Of a DNA stretch of 64,000 bases, positions 33,359-44,978 are shown in pieces. Location of the stretch: contig CM076191.1 of assembly GCA_038277395.1 (NCBI GenBank), positions 96,645,588 to 96,709,587 of the forward strand, read 5' to 3'. The position numbers and the translations under genes were made by a program. Under the pieces are notes generated by a model. It searched no databases. It saw nothing but the letters and a program-made list of their open reading frames with translations, and was not told where the DNA came from. Every line of letters begins with the position of its first letter. The first letter of the stretch is position 1. The DNA is from Dryocosmus kuriphilus (lineage: Eukaryota; Arthropoda; Insecta; Hymenoptera; Cynipidae).

Positions 33359-34282
33359 TCTTGATTATATTTCTTGTGACGTATATACCTGAAAATGCTA
33401 CTTATTGAAACCAAATATTCATATGCGTGTTCAATGTCTTACAATATTATAAATATATTTCAACTGGAAATATTTAAATAAAATGTTTTTTGTGAGCAGT
33501 TACGTGTTTTATTCATTAATAACATTTGAAACAATATATTTTACAACCCTGCGAGAATGCGTGTGAGGCCCGCATGTTACCGTCACGCGTGCGACCTTCA
33601 CGACGTGCGAGCGATATGCGTCGCATATGAGGACACATATGACTGCTCAGGTGATGACACGACGTGCGGATAATCCCCACGCGTGCCCCCACTGTGCGCG
33701 CATTTTGCTATTAGTAAGCAACATTTTAAGATCACGCGCGAAAGAATCAAATTTTCTAATAATATCGAGGACATTGTCATATACGTAGAAGGCCTCAGCC
33801 AAAATGGGACTTTTGTTAACAAGAACAAAGTTGGAAAAGACAGAAGAGTGCAAGGCTCAAAAAATAATACCCAAAACTTTAAATCCAAAATTACAGGTTC
33901 CAAAAATTTAAGACTGAAAATCATAAGTTCCAAACTATAATATGACAAACGGGCAGGCTTTAATAAAAACGAATAAATGCCTCAAAAAAAAATATAAAAT
34001 GCATAAGTAGAATTTAACTTGAGTATGTAATTTGACTAATAAATATTTTTTTATCTAGTCTACATTTTCGCGAATGTGCAAGGATGCGAAGGACATGATT
34101 TACCGGCTGAAATGAAGCATATGTATAAATATAATACAGTCTCTCGTAAGCTCAGTTCCGGAGCTTGTGGAGAAGTCAAGCTTGTTTTCACAAAACTGGG
34201 ATGCAAGCGTTTCGCTATGAAAATAATAGCGAAAAGAAGACTAACTATTACCAATTCGCAAGAGATTTCCTTACGAAAATAT

Positions 34283-34403
34283 ACCATTTGAAAACCGTTG
34301 AACTACCATTGAGAAGTACCGTTGGGATACCATTGAGAATGGCCGTCGGTTTTCCAATGGTTTTTTTTATACCCGGCTCACCGATAAGTATTTTTCTACT
34401 GGG
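34283..34403. mobile_element. small word-array element M
   Basis: About 120 bp beginning ccttacgaaaatatacc and ending ttctactgggg, with ACCGTTG/CCATTGAGAA words. It interrupts the Chk2-like exon after ITNSQE. The inverted copy lies at 48060-48200, and its terminal 31 bp occur once more at 48311-48341. Termini loosely fit the CCC...GGG group; the duplication is not resolved. Confidence 0.4.
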
Positions 34404-34845
34404 GACCTTTGGGCAAAGTTTGAAGGTAGATGAGAGCCACTGTTGCGAGACTTAATAGTGCCAAGAGTCAGCAGATGGCGCCAGACTTGCAGAAAAAGCT
34501 AAAGTTTGAACTCGTGCTATTCCTATAGTACCGACTGTGATATGGTTTAGTTATATCATAAAACATGTAAGTACTACCGTATCGCAATGTTCTGGCAATG
34601 TTATTTATCGCAATAAACCATTACTTACAATAAAGAAATAATTTATACATTCTCAAGTTTGAATAATGATACAGAACATGAAGATATAAGTCTGACAAGT
34701 GTAGGTTTTTAAGAAATTAGAAACAAAAATTATGAGGTCGGTAAGAGAGAAATGAAGGTTTTTTAATTTTAAAAAAAGCAGCAGTTTCCAGACATCCGCC
34801 TATATGTTCCTTATTATTTTCTAGATTTTCAGCGAAAAATATTTA

Positions 34846-36905
34846 TTCGATATTGTAACAGTTCGATACATTCCCATATTCATATTGTCATAGGTGGGAT
34901 AGAGAAGCGTGAAGCCAAGGCAATTAATGAAATAAAAGGTGATGGTAATAACCTTTCAAGGTACGTGTATAATCATAGGAATATATATATAGGTCAGCAG
35001 GCCAGTCGGAAAAATAAAATCCTCGGTGCGCATGACAGGGCGCGAAGGTAGGGAGACCAGCGGTACCAAGACGCGCTGAGAATATATTCACGGAATCGCG
35101 ACGATCGAGACCTCTCTTCGCTAAACCGACCATCGGAATGGTTGACTTAGAAACCCGCGGGGAACTTCACGGGCGTCCGACGCGGACTTCTCACTGATCA
35201 ACGGGCTTCTACTCAATATTTAGCTAGAGCATCTAGGACCAAGTAAGTAAAAGGTACCGGTTCTTAAGGAACCTAAAAAGAAAAACCTTTCCTCATTATT
35301 TTTTCACGAAATATCCTTATATCGGGCTGACCTGTCCTCACGGTTTAAGTTTTACTAAGTTGAGTCAATAGTGGATAACGGAAGTCTTTTTCTACCAGGT
35401 CTCTGACGTGGGGCTCAAAGCTGAGTTATCAAAACACTAGGCACAAATCGGCAACGGCACGCCCTGAGGTAGGATCTGGAAAGCTAAAAATCATTCAGAT
35501 CCATCAGTGCAAAAAGGCAGTCAGAATCCTAATCACACTCTCTACCAGGTTTTTTTATCTGGGGCTTGTGCGATCTGAATTCTCATAGCCCAAGTAGCGA
35601 ATAAAGATTGGATGGGGATGAAGCCTAATTTTGTGTCGATACTGGGAAATGACTTTTGGAAATCCTAGCCTCACCCTCTACCAGGTTCTTCATCTGGGGC
35701 TTGTGCGTCCGGAATTCTCTCGAGGTCAGAGTACCAGCTAAATATTGGCTCAATTTTCACTCCGCCGTTCACGTTCGAGTCTGGAAGACCTAAGGTGCAA
35801 CCAAACACCCAGAATGGAAACCTAGACTCGAATGTTGACCTCAAAATGTCCGATATAAGTAGCTTAAATTTTGTATGTTCACTGCCAGATGGGAAAGTCT
35901 GAAGGATTGTGAACTTTGGCGTAGGAAACGGAAGCAAAATCCTGTCGAAGGCATGGCACTTAGTCTTGGCGGGACGAAGGTTCGGTTCTCGTGAACCCTA
36001 GGAAAGAAAGAAAGAAGAGTCCTGGATGCTCTGAAAAAGTTAGGTAGGACTTAGCTAAATTGATCGGCTACTCTTGAAGCAAGAAAAAGTAAAAAGTGCT
36101 CCGGAAAAATTACGCACCTAGAAAATTAAAACTCAGAGAAATAAATGCTCGCCAGATTCCCTCAGCCCAGCGCTTCTGTGATTCTGCAATTCCCAACTCC
36201 ATCACAAGAAAATAATTTTTTTGTAATAAAAAGGAACAAAAATGCGAACCTCCATAAGTCGCCGTAGAGGCAAACTTGTTTTCTTTGAGTCGTCGGTCGA
36301 CGTTGAGTTGAGATCCACCGAGAATTACATTTGCGAGGAATTTTTAATTAAAAAATATTTTCGTTTCCGAGATCTGCGTCTGAAAAATAGCAGAGAAATC
36401 AGACCACGTGTAGAGGGGCCACCTACTCTTGTTCCAAGGGTCTCGCTATTAGTCAAGTTAAATAATCGGGTGGTAAGGGCAAGTTTCAACGTTCTACCCG
36501 ACCTCGATCCGATTTGTGTAATCGGACTCGAATTGTTGGACAGAACCCATTAAATGCAAATCAGAACAAAATCTTCAGCAATTTTCAATATTGCTGGAGA
36601 AATCTGAAATGCGACATCATTATTAAACTCATTCACACAACAGTAAATTTTCCATAAAATTAAACTCAGTAAAAGGTGGGACTCTCTAAATGGACAAAAT
36701 CACGTAGTTTTGAAACTCAATCAAGTTAAATCTCAACTCACGTGGGGACACGATTCGAATACAGAATAATAAAAGGGCTCAAATGACCCCAAAATTAAAT
36801 AATGTTACAATATGGAAAATTATATGACCAGAAAATTTGCGGAATTAAAAAATATCCGACACTATTAAACTCCCGATATTACAAAATTGCCGAATTATAA
36901 AATTC
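34846..36905 (+). mobile_element. probable LTR-retroelement remnant in the left arm only
   Basis: This segment is missing from the other arm. It contains an LTR-like GC-rich block (about 34855-35330) with a TATA-like stretch at 34984, three repeats of about 150-170 bp with ctaccaggt...ctggggctt (35392, 35542, 35677), and an ORF (36242-36553) whose end (VLPDLDPICVIGLELLDRT) recalls the C-terminal part of a retropepsin. No RT or second LTR was recognised, so the assignment is tentative. Confidence 0.4.
36242..36553 (+). pseudogene. ORF with retropepsin-like C-terminal segment
   Basis: 103 codons. The second half (RVSLLVKLNNRVVRASFNVL followed by PDLDPICVIGLELL) follows the beta-strand and ILG-type pattern at the end of LTR-element aspartic proteases. 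The catalytic D-T/S-G triad is not visible, so it is degenerate or misassigned. It lies inside the left-arm-only insertion. Confidence 0.3.
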
Positions 36906-38024
36906 CACAATTTAAACATCTTTAAAAAAATTGTTTTTCAATAAATATTGCTTACTTATTAAAAATACAATAATGAAATACTTTTTCGGTAGAAAATATT
37001 TATTTTACAGTAGAGTGTATTTTTTGCAATTATTTTTTGAATTTAAAACAAATTATTTTTTTAAAATACTTTCCAACGACAATATTTTTTCGAAATGGAT
37101 CAAGCATTTTTTAACATTATTTTTATTGTAACTTAACAAAAATTTACAAAATTTATGCATTTGTAACATTTCAAAATTCAGATATTTACAACATCAAATT
37201 TAAAATAATAAAAGTCAACATTTTCGGAACTTTGCACCTTTTTTTTACATTAGAAAAGAATGTAAAAAATACCTTCCCCATTTTAAACAAATTTTTCATC
37301 GTAAATTATTCATTACATTTAACATTTACAGGTCTGCTTGCTTCCCCATATAGGAAGCATTAACTCAGAAAATAAAAATGAAACTCCCGACACTAGAAAA
37401 CTGCCGAATTATAAAATTCCACAATTCCAAATGTAGTTAAAAAAAACAACATTTTCTATCATTATTGCTATACAAGTTTAATTGAACTTGCGATGAAGTA
37501 TTTTCTCTGATAATTTATATTTAAGAAAAAAAAATGTTGGTCTTAAAATTTAAAGAAGTGGGTAGCTTCTTGTGATGTTCATCTACATCTGCGATGCGGA
37601 AACAGAAGGAAATTTCTTTAAATGAAACTTTAAGGCAGGGTTTTTGACTTCGAAAAGAAAGTTCTGATCACTGTTAGAACCCGTGTAGAAATTGCCTTAT
37701 TTAGCCTTATTAATAAAAAGGCCTTCATAAGGCCCGGAAAAGGATACCGCGTTAGCAAAATATCATAACGACCGGTGTCAGGGCCGAATACGAATCGGAT
37801 CAGGATGCTCTTCGTATAAAGATGGTGCTCGGATACGGGACCTTTTTACGGCCCTTTCCAGGTGCCTGCAGGAACCAGACAAGAGCTCCTGCTATATGTT
37901 AATACGGCTAATAATACGGCATAATAATATTTCTGAACCCAATTTTTATTTTCATAATTATTTCTTACATGGAATTGTCTGCATAAAATATTTTAAATTT
38001 TGCATCAGTTCAAAAACGTTTAAT

Positions 38025-38538
38025 CCCAGATAGCACAAGAGTTTGCGATAAGCTTGCCTAAACCTTGCGATGCAAGATTTGGAAGCTTGCATCGCAAAAT
38101 TCAGGCAAGCTTTCAGAAAATAAGAAAATGTCCGCCATGCGGTAACCTTGCGAGGCAAACTTGAAGAAAACTTGCCATGTCAATTTTAAACTTGTTTCGT
38201 TGCGCAGTATTTTTCTATGGCTCCTAGGGCTGCGCAGTAATTTTTTCTGTTTTCCCCAAATAGGCCGCATTGTGCGTGTATAAAAGCGCACCATATTTCG
38301 TATTTCAAAAAAATGAAACTTTCTCAGGAAACTTTACGCAAATTTCCCTCAAACTTACGATGCAAGCTTCCCACAAACTTACGATATGCAAGTTTTCTTC
38401 AAGTGTGCCTCGCAAGGTTGCCGCATGGCGGACATTTTCATATTTGCTTAAAGCTTGCCTGAACCTTGTGATGCAAGCTTCCGAACTTTGCATCACAAGG
38501 TTTAGGCAAGCTTGCCGCAAAGTCTTGTGCTATCTGGG
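38025..38538. mobile_element. word-array element H (TSD AT)
   Basis: CCCAGATAGCACAAGA at the left and TCTTGTGCTATCTGGG at the right are perfect inverses, flanked by AT (38023-38024 and 38539-38540). The arms stay inverted for at least 150 bp with TTGCGATGCAAG/GCAAGCTT words. The first eight bases equal those of element F. ORFs on both strands are artefacts. Confidence 0.9.
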
Positions 38539-38724
38539 ATGCTTATAATTCGATGATGCATGAAACACCGATTTGATCTATTTTTAGTATACGTGTAGCT
38601 CATGACCAGGAGTATAACAAGGGCAAGTAGTAAGATGCGATACTCAGCGGTTTACGAGAAATTAATTATTAAACATTTCAGTCCTCTCACATACGTTCTA
38701 CGTTGGCAGAAATTCAACGATCTA

Positions 38725-38797
38725 GTCCAGCGGTAAGGTTCCTGCTTCGTAAACGCGGGATCGCTGGATCGAATCCCGCCGGTGAACTTTTTTAAAA
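38725..38797 (+). other. tRNA-like sequence, left arm of element N
   Basis: A-box-like tagtccagcggtaagg and B-box-like ggatcgaatcc at normal spacing, with an anticodon-arm-like cctgcttcgtaaacgcggg. The acceptor stem does not pair. Probably a tRNA-derived pol III module or pseudogene, not a working tRNA. Confidence 0.4.
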
Positions 38798-39671
38798 ATA
38801 TTTTACATTTGTTACCAATTTAGGTGTTTATTTTGGAAATATTGTAATAATTTTTTTTTGGCGGGAAAAGGTATTCCAGAAAAATCGTACAGGAGTGAAA
38901 TTTTTTTTTGATCACATAATTTACGATAGGTATCTGCATTTCAAATAAACTATTATCATACAAGTTTATGTTTATTCCATTATGTGTATACTTCGTACAG
39001 GACTTATAATTTTTTAATCGTACAGGAGTTTTAAGAATTAATAATTTTATTCCCAGTATTTTGTACAACTATTTATTCTACCCTATTTTTTATTCACTGT
39101 CGTGAAGTTCGAGAGCCGAATTACTGCATGAACTATAGGATGATATCGGTCTTAGAAGCAGGGAAAACAACAATTATTGCCTTTCTTCGCCCTTCGAAGG
39201 CCCCACCACATCACTATCACGTGTAAAATCAGATATCTCACAATTATTCAAAATTTTACGAAGTTAGTACCTCAAGATCCAAAGAACGAATACGGATTTA
39301 AACGTTTACTAGGAGGCCCGTTTATTCGCTCCTGCTAACAGAAATCTTTTTTTCGTGTGCAGGTATCCTCACAAGGTCAGAACACGTCCCAACGAAAAGC
39401 CATAGATAAAGTCACTGCTTGCGGGCCGATTTTTCACAGAAATGCAATAAACGAAATAAACAGTACCTTTGATGCATAAAAGTATAACATAAACTTGTAT
39501 GATAATAATTTATTTGAAATTCAGATATCGTATATTATGTGATTTAAAAAAAAGTTCACTTCTGTACGATTTTTTCGGAATACCTTTTCCCGACAAAAAA
39601 AATTATTAAAATTATTTCCAAAATAAACACCTAAATTTGTAACAAATGTGAAATATTTTTTAAAAAAATTC

Positions 39672-39744
39672 ACCGGCGGGATTCGATCCAGCGATCCCGC
39701 GCTTACGAAGCAGGAACCTTACCGCTGGGCTACGGCCTGGTTGG
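39672..39744 (-). other. tRNA-like sequence, right arm of element N
   Basis: Inverted counterpart of 38725-38797, with a better A box (tagcccagcggtaagg) and the same B box. Acceptor pairing reaches only about four pairs. Confidence 0.4.
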
Positions 39745-40282
39745 ACATCTGCCAACGTAGACCGTATGTGAGTGGCCTGAAATGTTTAATAATTAATTTC
39801 TCGTAAACCGCTGCGTATCGCATCTTACTACTTGCACCTCTTATACTTCCGGTTGGAAAAAAAATGACAAATGTCACAAAGTCATTGAGTTATCCACGAC
39901 TGCGTTCTATTACTTAGCATTTTGTTTCAAATAATAAGATAAAACATTAATATATAAAAAGTCCCCTCTAAAGAATAATTTTACAAATTTCAATTTTAGA
40001 GAATGCAAGCATTTTTTAAACATACTTTCTAAAAATTTAAATTTAATAACATTTTATGATACATATAACTAATAATATAATATACAAATATTTCACCCAA
40101 GTTTTATGAGAAAATATTTTTTTTTATAACAAATTAATTTAAAATTTCAATATAATAAATTTTTAAACCCATTTAGTCACAAAATGTGTAAAACTAAAAA
40201 ACAAAAATATACACTTCTCCGCTGACCCTGGCTTTTTCAACGAAATATCTTGGCTTTGTTTCTGTCAAGAGAATTCAAGCGA

Positions 40283-40375
40283 CCTAATAGCTCAGTTGGC
40301 TAATGCGTGCGGTATATTTATAAGTTTAGGTAATTTTAGGTATGTTTAGGTAGGGTTCGAATCCTCAGCGGGTGT
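40283..40375 (+). other. tRNA-like A and B boxes
   Basis: tagctcagttgg (A box) and ggttcgaatcc (B box) are separated by about 60 bp that includes a repeated tttaggta motif. The acceptor ends (cgaccta and gcgggtg) do not pair, so this is a degenerate tRNA or SINE head. Confidence 0.35.
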
Positions 40376-43300
40376 GATTTTTCAAAACACTTAATTATCC
40401 TATTATATGTATAAGTGAATGTTCGTACAATTAGATAATTTTAAATATAAATTAAGTGCAAGAATAACATAGCAAACCATTTTTTTTTTACAAATTTATC
40501 CTATTTGATATTATCTGCTTCGCGCGGCTAAAGCTTAGACATGAATCCCTGTTTGTTTTTGTACATTCCTTACATTCCTTCATTTCTCTCCGTGTAATAA
40601 AAGTTTCCTATTAGCAACACCAATAATGTATTGTTGATTTATTTATAAAAATATGTTTTACACAATTTGAAAATAAATAAGAGACTGACACGGTCCGAGT
40701 AAGGGCCTGGTTTATAAATTATATATAATTAAGGTCGCCTGATCAGGGCCTTGTAATGTTGCTTGATAGGGGCTAAACCATTTCGAGCGTGGCCGATCCT
40801 GTAAGGTCCGGATAGAATTTCCTGCTACGGACCTGATCAAATAATAAGGCAACCTTCCCCGGGACCGTGTAGAGGCCATATTAAAATTTCCGTACGGGAA
40901 CTCTGAGTAAAGAACCTTTTCCGATACGCCCTACTTTACAGTCAAAAAATGAAATAACGTCTGTTGTTTCCAAACATTCGAGACTCAAAGGGCAACTAGT
41001 CAGCGACGGAATCCACAGTTGAGCTGCGTGCTGGGTCTAACGAATCACGAAATAGTCATTGGGTTAACTGGTAACGCTTTGAGTCGTGCTACTGTCATGG
41101 AAACGTCTTCCACGGAATTTGCACTTAATATGAATACTTTAATTATGACTCTATGCATAATGTATCAGTATTCTTCTCCTAATTGTAATTCTAATATGGA
41201 ATGTTTTTACTTAGAAACTTTAATTTATAAATCCTCCTTCCTACATGTCAATTTAAAAAGGAGAAAACACTCTTTTCAAGCAGAGGATAATATTTTAAAG
41301 CAAATACGTTGTAAGTGAAGATTTTTGACTGAAGAAGTGATTCCAAATAGATTTGGAGAGAAAAAATACTATACTTTGAGGTAATTTTTGCTACTTTCAT
41401 AATATTATTCGCGCTGTTCTCGAGATCGAGGTTAAAAGAAATAAAGAATAGAAAAAAACTGATGGGCGAATTAATAAAGAGTATTAATTTTGGCAAGAAG
41501 TGTACAATTATCCATTATTGTACCTTCATATTGCAGCGCATAAGTAACACATATGAATATCCCTCCTTATAAATCAACGAGAAACGTGGGTAAAGGAAAC
41601 GTAACAGTAACAAAGATTCTAGATGTCTGTCAAAGTGACCTGACAAAAGTTGGCATTTTTTCCATGATTTACGGGAAGGACATTTTAAGTCCCGAACTGC
41701 GAGACACATGTAGTCATAACAGAAGGGTTTAGTTAGGGCTTAGAACTTTAGAAGGCCCGAGAAACGGCCTTCCTTCTTTTTTTTTAAGTTTCACAAGTTT
41801 CTGTGCCTATGTATCCCTACGTGCATCCTCACTGGGTAAGGCTTGACAAATATAGTGACAGTTAATGTTTCCTGCTATAAATCCTGCAGAAATATACAAA
41901 CAGTCCGAAATGTGAAATCGGAAATAATGAACATAACCCGTAATTGTTAACACTATAGTAGGCACATTGTCACATTGCACATGAAATATACTTTTTCCTA
42001 CTTCATATCATATAAAAGCGTACATCAGAAAATCGTCTCATGTCGGACAGTACATATAGGATGTTATAAAAATTATAAAGCAGCGTGTTAATATAAGAAA
42101 TATGTACCATGATACGAAAGTGACACCAAAATAAGACTTCGATCAGATTTTTCCAATAATTTTTCGACTGATAGTCCAGTCGCCATCCCTACTTCCGTCG
42201 GATCGACGAGGTCCATTCATTTTCTTTTTTTATTCTAATGTAAAAATGATCTCCTGAATCCAAAAATTTTAGGTAGGTTTCTGGCAAATTTGCCGTTTTC
42301 GAATATTTGCAATTAATCATTTCTTTATATATGTAACATTTCACAATAAAAATGTAACATTTTTTTCCTCTTGTTAGAGAAGCTAACGAAAAACAAAAGT
42401 TGTCTCAACATGCTTTCGCTCCGACGAATATTTATTGCACAAAATTACATAACGTGTGAAATAATTGGAAAAAATAGGATTGTTAATAACTGGAAAAATA
42501 TTTCATAAATCAGAAAACAGTAAAGTGCATTTGAAAGAAAAAACTGAAATAGACATTTTTTATAATAATTACTAATCCCCTAAAATTAATAATTTTCAAG
42601 AAAACAGAGTTTTTGTTCAAAGCCATTTTATCGCGTTATAATAAATAGTCATTTTTCATGGAGCCAATTAGTGTTACAGAAAAAATTCTTACAATAAAAT
42701 ATACTGACGCTGGTGAGAAATACAGTATATATGGAATTATTGAAAAATTGTTTAAATTTATGCAAGCAGGGTTGATTGTTTACTTTGCTAGCTTTAAGTT
42801 GATGTAACTATGTTTGGAAATGTGGTAAAAATCTCAAAATTGATGAGATTATTGTTTGAAGTCGTACTAAAATTATGGTGTGGTTCAAAGTTGCGAAATT
42901 AAAATACGTGCAGCCGTACATTTGTTTAAATTTTCAGTTTCTATCATCGTTTCTACGGGTAATAGAGAGGTGGGGAAAAATCTCAACAATTTTGAAAATG
43001 AAGACAAATTCAATGATATCATTACATTTTTTGCACTTTAATTCGTTGAACAGTTTTTAGTGTTTATTTTTTTGAGAAGATTAACAATAGAGGAGAAATT
43101 GATACTGTTAGCTTTGGACACCGCTTTCGCCACGCTGGTAGCAGATTCCCTCGAGACCCAATGGCGCAGATACTATACAAGAGTCGGGGGGGGCACACTG
43201 AAGCTGTATCAGAGCTTGCTGCAGAGCTCTTGTATAGTGTCTACGCCATTAGGTATCAGTTTCAACTCTCTCAAAAAAATGAACCCTAATAACTCTTCAA

Positions 43301-44978
43301 CGAATTAAAGTTCAAAAATTGTAATGATATCACTGAATTCGTCTTAATTTTCGAAATTGTTGAGATTTTTTCCCACCTCTCTATTACCCGTAGAAACGAT
43401 GATAGAAACTGAAAATTTAAACAAAGGTACAGGTGCACGTATTTTAATATCGCAATTTGAACCATACCATCGTTTTAGTACCACTTCAAAGAATAAGCTC
43501 ATCAATTTTGAGATCTTTACCGCATTTCCATACATAGTTACATAAACTTATTAAAGCTAACAAAGTAAACAATCAAATCTGCTTGCATAAATTTAAATAA
43601 TTTTTCGATAATTTCGTATATACTGTAGTTCTCACTAGCATCAGTATATTCTATTGTAAAAATTTTTTCTCTAACACTAATTTGCTCCATGAAAAATGAC
43701 TATTTATTATAACGCGATAAAATGACTTTGAACAAAAACTCTGTTTTTCTTGAAAATTATTAATTCTAGGGGAATAGCATTTATTATAAAAAATGTCTAT
43801 TTCAGTTTTCGCTTTCAAATGCACTTTACTGTTTTCTGATTCATGAAATATTTTTCCAGTTATTAACAATCCTATTTTTTCCAATTATTTCACACGTTAT
43901 GTAATTTTGTGCAATAAATATTCGTCGGAGCGAAAACATGCTGAGACAACTTTTGTTTCTCGTTAGCTTCTCTAACAAGAGGAAAAAAATGTTACATTTT
44001 GATTGTGAAGTGTTACATATATAAAGAAATGATTAATTGTAAATATCTCGAAAACGGCAAATTTGCCAGAAACCTATCTAAAATTTTTGGATTCAGGAGA
44101 TCATTTTACATTAGAATAAAAAAAGAAAATGAATGGATCTTGTCGATCCGACGGAAGTAGGGATGGCATCTGGACAATCAGTCGAAAAATTATTGGAAAA
44201 ATCTGATCGAAATCTTATTTTGGTGTCACTTTCGTATCATGGTACATATTTCTTATATTAACACGCTGCTTTATAATTTTTATAACATCCTATATGTACT
44301 GTCCGACATGAGACGATTTTCTGATGTACGCTTTTTTATATGATATGAAGTAGGAAAAAGAATTTCATGTGCAATATGACAATGTGCCTACTATAGTGTT
44401 AACAATTACGGGTTATGTTCATTATTTCCGATTTCATATTTCGGACTGTTTGTATATTTCTGCAGGAATTATAGCAGGAAACATTACCTGTCACTATATT
44501 TGTCAAGCCTTACCCAGTGGGGATGCACGGAGGGATACATAGGCACAGAAACTTGTGAAACTTAAAAAAAAAGAAGGAAGGCCGTTTCTCGGGCCTTCTA
44601 AAGTTCTAAGCCCTAAATAAACCCTTCTGTTATGACTAGATGTGTCTCGCAGTTCGGGACTTAAAATGTCCTTCCCGTAAATCATGGAAAAAATACCAAC
44701 TTTTGTCAGGTCACTTTGACAGACATCTAGAATCTTTGTTACTGTTACGTTTCCTTTACCCACGTTTCTCGTTGATTTATAAGCAGGGATATTCATATGT
44801 GTTACTTATGCGCTGCAATATGAAGGTACAAATAATGAATAATTGTATACTTCTTGCCAAAATTAATACTCTTTATTAATTCGCCCATCAGTTTTTTTCT
44901 ATTCTTTATTTCTTTTAACCTCGATCTCGAGAACAGCGCGAATAATATTATGAAAGTAGCAAAAATTACCTCAAAGTA

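Larger units (their letters stand above)
30667..33705. mobile_element. element G: insertion between Chk2-like exons, related to F
   Basis: The left end (ccgataacaatcgtgcgagg) and the words gcatatgcgtggc/gtgcgagacatatg resemble the CCCAGATAACA end and words of element F. At the right, 33545-33690 has the same kind of words (gcgagcgatatgcgtcgcat). A clean right terminus and duplication could not be found. It carries an acceptor-bounded exon-like segment (31707-31981) and a nested palindromic element (32810-33358). Confidence 0.5.
30583..34290 (+). pseudogene. Chk2/loki-like checkpoint kinase gene, broken exons
   Basis: A first exon after acceptor tttcag (30583) encodes LTENEYTSGRAPSCQINVTN, the start of an FHA domain. 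A second, at about 33703-33845, encodes ISKQHFKITRE and SQNGTFVNKNKVGKD, the rest of the FHA domain. The third (from 34059, after tttttatctag) encodes MKHMYKYNTVSRKLSSGACG followed by EVKLVFTKLGCKRFAMKIIAK, a kinase glycine-rich loop and the VAIK-type lysine. This order is that of Chk2 (CHEK2, fly loki), a DNA-damage kinase. The remaining kinase domain is absent: the exon runs into repeat sequence at about 34283 and into the inverted duplication. A 3-kb insertion separates the first two exons. Whether this is the only copy in the genome is unknown. Confidence 0.7.
38611..39848. mobile_element. inverted-repeat element N with a tRNA-like module in each arm
   Basis: The arms, about 350 bp each (38611-38965 and 39490-39848), are inverted copies sharing gcaagtagtaagatgcgata, the tRNA-like block and the adjacent AT-rich block. 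The central 500 bp is unique, with no ORF of note. Exact termini and duplication are not resolved. Confidence 0.65.
37680..40898. mobile_element. word-array element Q, 3.2 kb (TSD AA), with empty site in the other arm
   Basis: CCCGTGTAGAAATT at the left and the inverted AATTTCCGTACGGG at the right, flanked by AA (37678-37679 and 40899-40900). The right arm of the big palindrome carries the uninterrupted site (ctcagagttctaacag near 46858) with a single AA, which dates the insertion after the duplication. End regions are rich in AAGGCC/GGCCTTAT words (37690-37910 and 40690-40890). The interior holds element H (38025-38538), an inverted-repeat element with tRNA-like modules (38611-39848) and AT-rich sequence. 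No transposase. Confidence 0.85.

Noticed and set aside
33598..33948. Minus-strand ORFs over the Chk2-like exon
   Set aside because: They are antisense shadows of the FHA exon and of the GC words before it.
38725..40375. Functional tRNA genes
   Set aside because: A and B boxes are present but the acceptor stems do not pair in any of the three sequences.
40930..41320. ORF of 99 codons and its inverted copy at 46327-46602 as a gene
   Set aside because: No motif, AT-rich, and present twice only because of the inverted duplication.
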